DNA from: Labilibaculum manganireducens
GTDB lineage: Bacteria; Bacteroidota; Bacteroidia; Bacteroidales; Marinifilaceae
NCBI RefSeq assembly: GCF_002843385.1
Contig: NZ_MVDE01000008.1
Location: forward strand, 108,072-172,071
DNA length: 64,000 bases
Reading direction: 5' to 3'
The notes under the pieces are model-generated. The model did no database searches, was not told the origin of the DNA, and worked only from the letters and a program-made list of their open reading frames with translations. This document shows positions 36,161-45,665 of this stretch, one piece after another. Each line of letters starts with the position of its first letter. Position 1 is the first letter of the stretch. Position numbers and translations under genes: made by a program.

Positions 36161-39121
36161 TTATAAATCCATTAAGTATTTCTGTAATGACTCATTGGAA
36201 TCGAGTTCTAATTTTTTTCGAAGGCGATAGCGGTCGTTTTCAATCGCCCGTGTCGTCTTATGCATAAATTCGGCAATCTCTTTTGAAGAAAGATTCATTC
36301 TTACATACGAAGCAACCTTTACCTCAGACAAAGTTAAATCCGGATATTCATTGCGTAACTTACTTATAAATTCATTGTACATTTTATCCAACCGGGGCTC
36401 AAGGTATTTCCACTCCTTATCATCGTTGATTTCGTTATCAATCTCATCAATTACAATTTGCAAACCACTTTTTACGGCAGGCATTGCTTTGGCCGCAAGA
36501 CCAAGCATCCGATTTTTATAATTGATCAGTACCCTGTTTCTATTTACTGTGTAAAAGGTCAGTTTTTCCAATTCCGATTCAATATTTTCCTTTTCAAGTT
36601 CTGTAATTCTTTTTTCCTTTAAAGCCTGTTCCTGCAGGAATTTTATTTTTAAAAGACGCAATCGATAATTATAAGCTGCCACTGCTATACCAATTATTAA
36701 GCCGACAACTAAGAAAATAAACCATTTGGTTTTCCAGAAAGGAGGAAGAACACGAATGCTAAGCTCTGCAATATTATCCCCCCACTTTTTATCATTATTT
36801 GAAGCTTGAACTTTAAATGTATAATTTCCATTTTTTAAATTTGAATAAGATACAAAGCGATGTTCGGAATCGGAATCGTACCAATTTTCATCAAACCCTT
36901 CCAATTTATATTTGTACTGACACTTTTTAGGATGTGTATAATTCAAGGCGGCAAATTCAATTGAGAAGACCTTATCGGAATAAGTTAACTCAATCTCTTT
37001 GGTGTGTGTGATATCATTTTGCAATTTAACCTGCTGATTGATTGAATCACCCGGTAAAACTTCCTGATTCTGGATTTTTAATTTCGTAAAATAAACTTTC
37101 GGAATCGTAAGATTTAAGGACAATTCAGAAGGATTGAAAATGTCCAACCCATTTTTTGATCCGGTTAAAAAGGTACCATCTTGTAATTTAATAAAAGCCT
37201 GAGCATTAAACTCATTCGATGATAAGCCATCCGATTTATCAAAAGACATAAATTCCTTCGAATCCTTACTTAGCACAGCAATTCCATCATAGGTCGTCAC
37301 CCAAATTCCGCCGGCTGCATCTTCCTGTATGCCAAGAATAATCATTGATGGCAAACCATTTTTCAATGTGTATTGAATGCCTTCCTTTTCTTTTTTATTG
37401 TATTTAAACAAGCCATTCCCTTCTGTTCCAATCCAAATATTTCCCCACTTATCTTGAAATAAATCTTTAATTACACCCTCGGTAGTAATATTTGAGTTTG
37501 TACTAATTCTCAATACATTATTAGCTTGCTTGTCGTAAACATATATTCCGTTGCCTTCGGTACCAAACCATATATCTCCATCGGAATCTTCCATAACAGA
37601 CATCACATTGGAATGATCAATTTTAATCAATTCTCTGGAGGATGGTCCTATATTTTTGAATGACTCTGTATCTGAATTAAAAAGATCAACACCATTGCCC
37701 AAAAGTCCCAGCCAATTTTTCCCCTGACTATCCACCAGAATGGTCCAAACATTTTCGGAGTGTAAACTTAAATTGTTTTGAGAATTCTGATGAAAATGCT
37801 TAAAAGATTTCGTTTTATAATCATATATATTTAAGCCGGCGTTGTAAGTACCTACCAGTATATTGCCATTTACATCCTCTGCCAAACTAGTAATAACATT
37901 ACCCGATATACTGGTTTCATCTGAAATTTTAGAATAAAAATGAGTTAATTTATTTTCTTTGCTGATAACATGTAAACCCGATCCATCTGTTCCTATCCAA
38001 ACATTTCCTTTACTATCCTGTAAAATGCCAAGCACCGATTTTCCTTTAAAAAAAGAACAAATATTATCAGGCAAAATTTCGTTTGCAAATTTCTTCGCCA
38101 GAGGATCATAATATGCTACACCTTTATCGTATGTTCCTACCCAAATTCTGTTGGCATTGTCCTTGTATAAAGTATATACCTGATTACTTGGCAAACTATT
38201 AACATCTTCGTCATCGAAATTCACATAATCAAATGTTTCATTTCGAGTATCCAATATGTTAATTCCTCCTCCATCTGAAGCAATCCAGATTTTGCCATCC
38301 GAATTTACAATCATATCTCCAGTCAGAACTTCAGAACTCAGACCATTTTTTTTAAAATAAAATTTTGATTCTTTCGATTTCCGGCTGTATTTGCATAAAC
38401 CGTGCTTGTCAGCAGATATCCATAAATTACCTTCTCTGTCCTCAAGAAGACGCTTTCGATAATTCCCTGAATTTAATTCTAAATTGTTGTAGGATATCGA
38501 AAAAAACTTACCGGTTTTTCTATCCAGACGCTGAATATCCTTTTCAAAAGTTGCAATAAATAACTGTCCATCGTGAGTTTCCAAAATATCACTTACTACG
38601 TAAGAGTTTATACTTTGAGGCTCACTGTTAGGATGATATACTTTAAATGAATCCGTGCTTTTATCATATAAAGCAAGACCACTGTTGCTGCCTATGATAA
38701 CCGTCCCATCTTTTAAAACTTTTATTCGGTAAATCTGGTTTCCTATAGCATTCCTGATGCCGTATTTTTTGAATTGATTTGTTTTTGGATTGAATCTATT
38801 AACTCCATTTTGATAGGTTCCCACCCAAATAAATCCATCTTTATCTTCAGCAACAGATAATATCCTGTTTCCGGAAATAGAATTGGTATCTTGTGTGTTT
38901 CGATAAACTTTTACTTCGTAACCGTCGAAACGACAAAAGCCATCCCGGGTACCAAACCACATAAATCCAGAAGCACTTTGCAAAATGCATTCAACATTGT
39001 TATGAGGAAGTCCTTGTTCCTTTGTGATCCTATTAAAACTGTATTGGGCAAAGGAAAATTTAAGGCATAAGATTAACAACGCGCTTAAAAAAAGCTTTTT
39101 GTTCTTTAAAGTTTTTATCAT
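36161..39121 (-). CDS. Membrane-spanning propeller/Y_Y_Y/LuxR-HTH regulator, PUL A
   Basis: A 986-residue one-component sensor with a signal peptide. The periplasmic part consists of many Reg_prop beta-propeller repeats (e.g. DGFIWVGTYQNGVNRFNP and GNIWIGTEGNGLFKYN), followed by a Y_Y_Y domain (KCQYKYKLEGFDENWYD). One transmembrane helix (~797-820) leads to a coiled-coil and a C-terminal LuxR-type HTH (LSSKEIAEFMHKTTRAIEN). There is no kinase or receiver, so sensing and DNA binding are in one polypeptide, as in SusR-type PUL activators. It lies just upstream of GH30/GH5/susCD and probably senses glucan fragments. Confidence 0.93.
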   Translation of the reverse strand: MIKTLKNKKLFLSALLILCLKFSFAQYSFNRITKEQGLPHNNVECILQSASGFMWFGTRDGFCRFDGYEVKVYRNTQDTNSISGNRILSVAEDKDGFIWVGTYQNGVNRFNPKTNQFKKYGIRNAIGNQIYRIKVLKDGTVIIGSNSGLALYDKSTDSFKVYHPNSEPQSINSYVVSDILETHDGQLFIATFEKDIQRLDRKTGKFFSISYNNLELNSGNYRKRLLEDREGNLWISADKHGLCKYSRKSKESKFYFKKNGLSSEVLTGDMIVNSDGKIWIASDGGGINILDTRNETFDYVNFDDEDVNSLPSNQVYTLYKDNANRIWVGTYDKGVAYYDPLAKKFANEILPDNICSFFKGKSVLGILQDSKGNVWIGTDGSGLHVISKENKLTHFYSKISDETSISGNVITSLAEDVNGNILVGTYNAGLNIYDYKTKSFKHFHQNSQNNLSLHSENVWTILVDSQGKNWLGLLGNGVDLFNSDTESFKNIGPSSRELIKIDHSNVMSVMEDSDGDIWFGTEGNGIYVYDKQANNVLRISTNSNITTEGVIKDLFQDKWGNIWIGTEGNGLFKYNKKEKEGIQYTLKNGLPSMIILGIQEDAAGGIWVTTYDGIAVLSKDSKEFMSFDKSDGLSSNEFNAQAFIKLQDGTFLTGSKNGLDIFNPSELSLNLTIPKVYFTKLKIQNQEVLPGDSINQQVKLQNDITHTKEIELTYSDKVFSIEFAALNYTHPKKCQYKYKLEGFDENWYDSDSEHRFVSYSNLKNGNYTFKVQASNNDKKWGDNIAELSIRVLPPFWKTKWFIFLVVGLIIGIAVAAYNYRLRLLKIKFLQEQALKEKRITELEKENIESELEKLTFYTVNRNRVLINYKNRMLGLAAKAMPAVKSGLQIVIDEIDNEINDDKEWKYLEPRLDKMYNEFISKLRNEYPDLTLSEVKVASYVRMNLSSKEIAEFMHKTTRAIENDRYRLRKKLELDSNESLQKYLMDL

Positions 39122-39282
39122 CGGTAAGTGCTATGAATTCTCAAATATACAATAATTCACATATTTTAAAAACAGACTAAATATCAATTACTTTCAATAT
39201 ATTTTATTTTAGAAAAAGGTAGAATAAAATGAAATTCACAACAAATATCTTAATATTTAGATCTGTAATGTGTTGATATTTA

Positions 39283-39343
39283 AAAGATCATCCCTTTTAC
39301 GAGATGATCTTTACCAAAATGAATGAAGATAATACTTCTATTT
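39283..39343 (-). terminator. PUL B terminator element (copy 2 of the shared ~62-bp element)
   Basis: On the minus strand, AAAGATCATC pairs perfectly with GATGATCTTT (10 bp, 10-nt loop) and is followed by TTAAAT. The preceding ~30 bases match the element at 20592-20653. It follows the last PUL B gene (symporter stop at 39365). One stem position is U-A here and U-G in the other copy, consistent with selection on the minus-strand RNA. Confidence 0.75.
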
Positions 39344-39364
39344 TCTTCATAAACCAAAAACAAT

Positions 39365-40726
39365 TTAAGTTGTCGTTTCAGCAAGTCTCCGCTGATCCAA
39401 ATCCGTTTTCATAACAACACAGGTTTCATGATCTATAGTGTAGAAATACAATAGAATTGCACATGACATGTATAAAATTCCGGGAATTACCGATATCATG
39501 AGTTTTATTCCTGTTATGGCTGTTTCTGTTTGCTCAATATTGGGTGTGAATTTAAATATGGCAAGCATCCAACCTGCCAAGGCGCCACCAATTCCCCAGC
39601 CTGCCTTTTGCGCGAATGTAGCAGCAGAAAAGACCAATCCGGTTGAACGTCTTCCGGTTTTCCATTCTGAATAATCGGCTGTATCGGCGAGCATTGTCCA
39701 AAGCAAAGGCACTGCCGGAGCATAAGACATTTTTGCAAGGATATTAAATGTATAAATCAAAGTCAGATTGTCAGCTCCCGGCAGATATAGGCAGATGAAG
39801 AAAAATCCGGAAAGTAATGAACTTGCCAAAAATACATTACGCTTACCGAATTTTTTTGCCAATGGTTTTGAAAATGGAATAGCAACAATCAGTGCTACTG
39901 TACCAATCACATTAAACAACTGAACATTTTCTTCCTTGCCTATATAGTATTTAAAATAGTATGCAATGGACAAATTCTGCATTGCAAACATGATGAACGA
40001 AATAATCCCAACAAAAAACAGAATCATCCAGGGTTTGTTCTTAAATAAATTTCTGAAATCTTCTTTCAGTGATTCTTTCTGCTCTTTAGGAGGCTGCACT
40101 CTCTCCCTTGTCGTTTTAAAAGTAATCATGAATAAAATAAAACTGATAATGGAAAACAGAATTAAGGTGTACTGATAACCTTTTGCATTATCGCCTCCCC
40201 CAAAATATAAGGCCAAAGAAAGAGCTGTACCTGAAACAATAAATTGCCCGACGAATGCAAAAATAAACCGATACGAATTGAGACCCGCTCTTTCGTAAGA
40301 ATCCGAAGTCATTACTGCTCCCAATGATGAATAAGGAAGATTTATAGCTGTAAATACACTCATTAATAAAATATAAGTGACCCCGGCATAAATCACTTTC
40401 CCCGTTGGTCCGAGATCAGGAGTGGTAAAAGTTAAAACGGCAAGAACACTATATGGCAAAGCCATCCATAAAATGTAAGGTCGGAATTTTCCCCAGCGTG
40501 TATTTGTTCTGTCAGCAATAATTCCCATAATAGGATCACTTATCATGTCCCAAAAACGAGCAATCAGCATAATAGTTCCTGCAGCTGCCGCGGAGATTCC
40601 AAAGGTATCGGTATAAAAAATTAAAATCCAGAAGCCTACCATATCCCAAACAAAATGGGAGGCTGTATCGCCTAAGCTGTAACCTATTTTTTCTTTTAAT
40701 GATAATTTTGAGTCCGTTGTATTCAT
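39365..40726 (-). CDS. GPH-family sugar:cation symporter
   Basis: A 453-residue inner-membrane protein with about 12 transmembrane helices. Features of the glycoside-pentoside-hexuronide (MelB-like) family are visible: SLKEKIGYSLGDTASHFVWDM at the start, the first-loop motif ARFWDMISDPIMGIIADRT and RWGKFRPYILW. It probably imports mono- or oligosaccharides with Na+ or H+. It is the last gene of PUL B. With the second symporter at 42016-43500, it supplies the cytoplasmic phosphorylase and GH17 enzymes with oligoglucans; the substrate is inferred. Confidence 0.92.
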   Translation of the reverse strand: MNTTDSKLSLKEKIGYSLGDTASHFVWDMVGFWILIFYTDTFGISAAAAGTIMLIARFWDMISDPIMGIIADRTNTRWGKFRPYILWMALPYSVLAVLTFTTPDLGPTGKVIYAGVTYILLMSVFTAINLPYSSLGAVMTSDSYERAGLNSYRFIFAFVGQFIVSGTALSLALYFGGGDNAKGYQYTLILFSIISFILFMITFKTTRERVQPPKEQKESLKEDFRNLFKNKPWMILFFVGIISFIMFAMQNLSIAYYFKYYIGKEENVQLFNVIGTVALIVAIPFSKPLAKKFGKRNVFLASSLLSGFFFICLYLPGADNLTLIYTFNILAKMSYAPAVPLLWTMLADTADYSEWKTGRRSTGLVFSAATFAQKAGWGIGGALAGWMLAIFKFTPNIEQTETAITGIKLMISVIPGILYMSCAILLYFYTIDHETCVVMKTDLDQRRLAETTT

Positions 40727-40827
40727 TGTGATATAGTTGTGTAATTTATTGACTCAACATCAAGCCTTTTTTTTAATTAATCTAATGGTTTCTCTATTTA
40801 TATTATTATCCTAAAGCCGGATGGGCT

Positions 40828-40858
40828 CTTACTTTTCTCCTTAGATGAGAAAAGTAAG
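40828..40858. repeat. Perfect 12-bp inverted repeat in the mutarotase-symporter gap
   Basis: CTTACTTTTCTC pairs perfectly with GAGAAAAGTAAG around a 7-nt loop. It lies in a 264-bp gap whose remaining sequence (GCAAAAGAATCAAGCC...) resembles a recurrent intergenic repeat type of Bacteroidota that I recall but could not check. No T-run follows on either strand, so it is not a standard terminator. Confidence 0.65.
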
Positions 40859-40990
40859 CAAAAGAATCAAGCCTCTCGGAAGCTGTTCGGCTTTTCATGG
40901 CAACGGGGCAACCCAAATCGCGCCCGATCGGCAGTCCCTGCTCTAATTATTTCAACTAAAATTATTTTCCTCAATTCACAATACTCATTA

Positions 40991-41953
40991 TTAATTGTCA
41001 ATCTCATAGATATTGTATTTTCTGCTCCACTCAATTTCCTGATCAGGTTTTAAGTTTATATCAAAGAATAACTCCGGACTCACAACATGTTTCCATCCCC
41101 ACAGATTAATCTTGTTCGTTTTAAAACTACCCGTTTCGCTGATCCCAATTTTGCTTTTTGTGTTTATTAATTCCCAATGAGCATCCACATTCTTGCTTCC
41201 TGAAAGATTGCTGAAAAAGAATTGTTCATTTGGCGTATTTTTAAACGTAATTTCGTTTTGTCCAAGCTCCACTTTCTCTTCTGGATTGACTGTTGCTCCA
41301 AATAATTCCGGTTTGATATCAAATGGGAATTTTAAGATGTAATTACTTCCCATTAATTCTTTATCGATGGCTAAAAAATTGTGGCAGTATTCATTCGTAG
41401 AAATGATTTTCCCGCCTGTATTGCGTAAGTGATATCTAACGACAAAACTGTTTTCCAATAATTCTATTTCCTTTTTCAGCACATATGAATATCCATTAAC
41501 AATTTGAGAGACACATTCAATGAATAATTTATTCGTATCAATCATGATTTTAAAGTCGGCAGGTTCAGTTTCATAAGCTTTGCTGAAACTGTATTCAGCC
41601 CCCTCTTTTTTTAATGCTCCTACTCCTATTTTAGGAAACCATTCTCCTTCTTTGATTTCATCAAAGCCGACAGGCATTTCAATGCCAAATTCATTGTAAA
41701 AGCCTTTTCCGAAATTATCTTCCTCATCCTCATTCATTCTCTCAATAGTAGAAATAGGAACACCTTTATATATCAGACTTGTAATCTTCCCTGTCCAATC
41801 AAATCTCGAAAGACTATAGTTTTTTAATGGCAGATCGATGTGAATTTCCAGATTCTTATTTTTTAGGATGTGTGCCATGCTGTTATCTTTTTTAGGCTGA
41901 CCAATAGTTAGCAAGGGTAAAATTATCAGTAAAAACAATGCTGTTTTTTTCAT
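40991..41953 (-). CDS. Exported galactose-mutarotase-like protein
   Basis: A 320-residue protein with a signal peptide (LLLIILPLLTIGQ). The mature part has the beta-sandwich pattern of aldose-1-epimerase-like proteins: NLEIHIDLPLKNYSLSRFDW, a central beta core with HNFLAIDKELMGSNYILKFP, and a late NLWGWKHVVSPELFFDINL. The classic aldose epimerase catalytic His/Glu set is not obvious, so it may be a carbohydrate-binding relative rather than an active mutarotase. Position between two symporters implies a periplasmic helper role in handling released sugars. Confidence 0.7.
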   Translation of the reverse strand: MKKTALFLLIILPLLTIGQPKKDNSMAHILKNKNLEIHIDLPLKNYSLSRFDWTGKITSLIYKGVPISTIERMNEDEEDNFGKGFYNEFGIEMPVGFDEIKEGEWFPKIGVGALKKEGAEYSFSKAYETEPADFKIMIDTNKLFIECVSQIVNGYSYVLKKEIELLENSFVVRYHLRNTGGKIISTNEYCHNFLAIDKELMGSNYILKFPFDIKPELFGATVNPEEKVELGQNEITFKNTPNEQFFFSNLSGSKNVDAHWELINTKSKIGISETGSFKTNKINLWGWKHVVSPELFFDINLKPDQEIEWSRKYNIYEIDN

Positions 41954-42015
41954 TCTTATGGATATTGAATTAAATGGTCATTCCCACAAATGCATTCTCG
42001 ACTATTTAAGGAAGT

Positions 42016-43500
42016 TTATATTTTATCAGGTATAATTTCGCCTGTAACATTACTGATCACATCACCTTCATGCTTTACCTTGCCTCGTCGTGCGATTAAT
42101 GCTTCTCTTATTTCATGAGATTTCGCTTCTGTGATATCATATTTCCATATCAATACAATTGCAAGAAATGCTGTAGTAATTGGAATCAGGATATCTGCTA
42201 ATCTTAGGTTTGTAATGGTCTCTGCAGACTGAACATCAACACTTTCATCGAAGCCAATATAGTGCAAAACAACACCGCTGGTTAGCATGGCAATGGCCGT
42301 TCCCAGTTTCACCATCCACCAGTAAATAGCACCAAATGTAGCCTCTCTGCGCTCACCATTATTCAGTTCATCCAAATCGCAAACATCAGCAGTCATCGAC
42401 ATCATTAAAGTAAATAAACCACCTATTCCAAAAGACAGAAACGGAATTGGCATGAACATCAGCCAAGGGTATTCAGGATTAAATCCCCACCATTTTAATG
42501 CATATCCCACCACTGAAAGAAGAGTGGCGATGATAAAAGCATTCTTCTTGCCAAATTTCTCAGAAAGCTTAGTAACAATAGGGATTACAAGAAATGCTGT
42601 AGCCATAGCGCTTATGGTTCCAAACCATGCCGGCCAACCTCCTGCTGCAACCTTATCTCCTTGAAAAAGATAATAGACAATAATAAAAAAGGCAAATTGA
42701 GCGATAGTCTGAAAGCCATTAAAAATGAGAAAGGTAGACCCGCAAAGCTTCATGAATGGCTTGTTTTGAATGGTTAACTTTATCCCTTTTATGAATTCTT
42801 TTGTGTTGGCAGCCAATTCTTTTGCCGACAAATTTTTCATCTTATCCTGATCGGGAACAATCATTTCATTGTTAAACAGAGCCGGCAGAATACCAAGAAC
42901 CATGCACAAAGCTCCAACCCAAATGGAAAGAATTCTTGCCCCTTCAGGTGCAGAATCGAAGAGAGAAGGATTGTATATAATTACCCAAAACCAAGGAGCT
43001 ATCATCCATGCGATTTGTCCCATGAACTGAGATACGGCCATCAATCTGGTTCTTTCGTTGTAATCGGGAGTCATTTCATAGCCCAAACCAATTAATGGCG
43101 TTGCAAAAATGGTGTAACCGATATAAAAAAAGATAGATACTACCAAAAAGTAAAAGAAATTATAGACCTCAGAATTCTCCGGGTTCAATTGCCACATAAT
43201 CATATACGTAATACCTGAAATAACACTCCCTATTAAAATATAAGGTTTTCTTCGCCCCCATTTCGATTTCGTATTGTCTGAAATAAATCCCATAATAGGA
43301 TCTGTTAAGGCATCCAAAAGTCTGGGTAGTGCACCTAATAATCCGGCAAGAATAGGATCCATTCCCAAAGACATAACCAGCACGACCATAAACACCCCCA
43401 GAGCCGCCGGAAATAATTGATTAGCCAAATGTCCTGATCCAAATGCCAGTTTTTGTCCAAATGGAACAATGTCCTGCGTGGCTGTTTTATAATGTGTCAT
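42016..43500 (-). CDS. GPH-family sugar:cation symporter
   Basis: A 494-residue symporter with about 12 transmembrane helices. MelB-like motifs are LPRLLDALTDPIMGFISDNTK (start of the first loop) and KWGRRKPYILIG. The ~40-residue polar C-terminus is longer than in its paralogue at 39365-40726. The gene follows the GH17 cluster by 74 bp. It probably transports laminari-oligosaccharides or their products across the inner membrane; having two paralogous symporters suggests different size or linkage preferences. Confidence 0.92.
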   Translation of the reverse strand: MTHYKTATQDIVPFGQKLAFGSGHLANQLFPAALGVFMVVLVMSLGMDPILAGLLGALPRLLDALTDPIMGFISDNTKSKWGRRKPYILIGSVISGITYMIMWQLNPENSEVYNFFYFLVVSIFFYIGYTIFATPLIGLGYEMTPDYNERTRLMAVSQFMGQIAWMIAPWFWVIIYNPSLFDSAPEGARILSIWVGALCMVLGILPALFNNEMIVPDQDKMKNLSAKELAANTKEFIKGIKLTIQNKPFMKLCGSTFLIFNGFQTIAQFAFFIIVYYLFQGDKVAAGGWPAWFGTISAMATAFLVIPIVTKLSEKFGKKNAFIIATLLSVVGYALKWWGFNPEYPWLMFMPIPFLSFGIGGLFTLMMSMTADVCDLDELNNGERREATFGAIYWWMVKLGTAIAMLTSGVVLHYIGFDESVDVQSAETITNLRLADILIPITTAFLAIVLIWKYDITEAKSHEIREALIARRGKVKHEGDVISNVTGEIIPDKI

Positions 43501-43574
43501 ATATTTTGAATTAGGAATTAATATTTAGGAATTATGAATTGACTACCTGTATGCAGAAACCGTTGTAATTTGAT

Positions 43575-44663
43575 TTAATTATCAAAGAAATTCCCCATTA
43601 CTTTTTTAGGTTGGCGATCGACAGTGAATAAGCCCCAGTGCTTTTCTGCACCTAGCGGATTCGTTGTTTCTCCTTTCCAATCTTCATCGAAAGCCTCGAA
43701 AAAAAAGGTGGTAATGTTCATTTCAGCAGACCATTTCATCAAATCATGGTAATATTGCTCCTGTTTTTCTTCGCTGGCTCGTTCTCCAAATTCTGAGGCT
43801 ACTGTTGCCCATCCTGTTTCTGTGATTACAATTTTGCTATCAGGAAGTGCATTTCTAACTTTTTGTACATTTTCGATGGTGTAAGACATTGCTTCGGCGA
43901 TGTCTTTTCCTTCCCAAACCGGATAAACATGAATGGAAATAAAATCAACAGCTTTAGCTAGTTTTTCTCCCTTTGCAGCCCACCACTCGTAATTATCGGC
44001 AACAGTAACGGGTTGTTGAATTGCTTTCTGAACTTTCTGCACGTAAGAAATAATCGAATCGGTATCCACTTTGTGATCGTTCCACTCCACCAAAGCTTCG
44101 TTGCCCACATTTACTGCAATAACAGTTTCGGAATATTTTGCAGCCAAACGAATTCCTGTCTCAAGTTCCTGATGATTCAACAATCTGTTTGCATCCAAAA
44201 CCTCCTGAGCAATTGGCTCGGTTAGCCACTCGCAAGTTTGGTGAGCACTTAATTCAGCTTTCAACCAAATGCCCAGCATTACTTTAATATCAAGCTTATT
44301 TTCTTTGATAATTCTCAATACGGCTTCCGAATTTTCACCAGAATCGTACAAGCGAATTAAATTGAAAAGAGAGTCCTTCGAAATAATTTGAAGATCTTCT
44401 AGAATTTGCTCATCTGTTGGATTTACAGCTCCTTCTCCCCTGTCGGGATGCTGACCAGTTCTAAATCCCGAATAACAAACTGCCTTCAAAACTCCATTTA
44501 ATAAATCCGTAGATGTTTGCTTAATTTCTATCTTAGTTGTCTTGGTCAAATCTGATTCTTTTGGAGACACTTTCTTATCATTTTTACAGGATATCAACAT
44601 GATTGAAATCAGCAAAGTGATCATCATGCCAGTATTCCTTTTTGTTTGTAGTGAGTTTTTCAT
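43575..44663 (-). CDS. GH17-like beta-1,3-glucanase, lipoprotein
   Basis: A 362-residue lipoprotein (lipobox ending C26, IMLISC) of the GH17/COG5309 type. The acid/base glutamate is E189 in NVGNEALVEW, and the nucleophile is E282 in VITETGWAT. The family acts on beta-1,3-glucans, as exo- or endo-glucanases or as transglucosylases. It differs from its two neighbours in having an export signal, so it should act in the periplasm or at the surface. It shares the motif CYSGFRxGQ with the gene upstream, consistent with duplication. Confidence 0.9.
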   Translation of the reverse strand: MKNSLQTKRNTGMMITLLISIMLISCKNDKKVSPKESDLTKTTKIEIKQTSTDLLNGVLKAVCYSGFRTGQHPDRGEGAVNPTDEQILEDLQIISKDSLFNLIRLYDSGENSEAVLRIIKENKLDIKVMLGIWLKAELSAHQTCEWLTEPIAQEVLDANRLLNHQELETGIRLAAKYSETVIAVNVGNEALVEWNDHKVDTDSIISYVQKVQKAIQQPVTVADNYEWWAAKGEKLAKAVDFISIHVYPVWEGKDIAEAMSYTIENVQKVRNALPDSKIVITETGWATVASEFGERASEEKQEQYYHDLMKWSAEMNITTFFFEAFDEDWKGETTNPLGAEKHWGLFTVDRQPKKVMGNFFDN

Positions 44664-44691
44664 AGCTATATAGATTTTAAGATGTGAGATA

Positions 44692-45627
44692 CTAGATGTT
44701 AGAAAATAATTTCTCCATCACCTTTTTGGGCTTCCTTTCAACAGTAAATAAGCCCCAATGTTTTTCAGGTTCCATTGGTTCTTGAGACCCTTTCCATGGT
44801 TCATCAAAAGCTTCGAAAACAAAGGTTAATACCTCTTCCTTCTCGCTCCATTCAATTAAATCATTGTAATAAATCTCCTGCAAATCCTGACTTACATTGT
44901 TTGGATCAATACCTCTTCCGTTCGAATTGGTTGCCCAACCAGCTTCAGTAATTACAACAGGTTTGTGAGGATATTTATCAGCAACACTGTAATAATTTTG
45001 CTTGGTGTATTCCATTGCCTCATGAATATTTTTGTATTCCCAAACAGGATAGGTATGGATAGAGATGAAATCAATTTCCTCAACCAGACCTTTCAACTGA
45101 TCGAGCCAAGGCACATAATTTTCGCAAAATGTAACGGGCTGTTTGGCTCCTGCCTTTATCATTCGAACATATTTGATCACATTATCTACCGGCACATAAT
45201 GATCTGTCCAGTGAACCAATGCTTCATTCCCTGCCGATAAAGAGAAGATGATCTCAGGATATTCATTGGCCAACCGAATCAGTTTTTGAATTTGATTCAG
45301 ATTTCGGTCCTTGTTTTTGGTCAATTCCTCTTCGGAATATGAACCTCCCCACGGACATCCAAAATTGTTCATCTCCGCTCCTATGTAGGCACCCAGCATG
45401 ACTTTAAAGTCAAGATTTTCTTTTTTAATGACCTCCAAAACAAGATCTGTTTGCTCATCGCAATCGTATAAACGAAGATATTTCCAATGATTATGAAGAA
45501 TCAAAAGATCTTCCTTTACCTGCTCATAAGTTGGATAAACACCTGATTCAGGGCTTTGTCCTTCTCTGAAACCCGAATAACAAATCGCTTTTCCTGGTTC
45601 TATATTTAGTGGTTCGTTTCGATTCAT
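44692..45627 (-). CDS. GH17-like beta-1,3-glucanase, cytoplasmic
   Basis: A 311-residue GH17-like enzyme with no signal peptide, so probably cytoplasmic. The acid/base residue is E135 in SAGNEALVHW, and the nucleophile is E228 in VVITEAGWAT. It is most similar to the lipoprotein paralogue 28 bp downstream (shared CYSGFREGQSP, HTYPVWE and EKHWGLFTVERKPKKVM). Cytoplasmic location together with the phosphorylase upstream suggests that it processes imported beta-1,3-oligoglucosides. Hydrolysis versus transglycosylation is undetermined. Confidence 0.9.
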   Translation of the reverse strand: MNRNEPLNIEPGKAICYSGFREGQSPESGVYPTYEQVKEDLLILHNHWKYLRLYDCDEQTDLVLEVIKKENLDFKVMLGAYIGAEMNNFGCPWGGSYSEEELTKNKDRNLNQIQKLIRLANEYPEIIFSLSAGNEALVHWTDHYVPVDNVIKYVRMIKAGAKQPVTFCENYVPWLDQLKGLVEEIDFISIHTYPVWEYKNIHEAMEYTKQNYYSVADKYPHKPVVITEAGWATNSNGRGIDPNNVSQDLQEIYYNDLIEWSEKEEVLTFVFEAFDEPWKGSQEPMEPEKHWGLFTVERKPKKVMEKLFSNI

Positions 45628-45665
45628 TCTGTAGTGCTTAGTGTATTTTCAATTCAAGAAATCAA

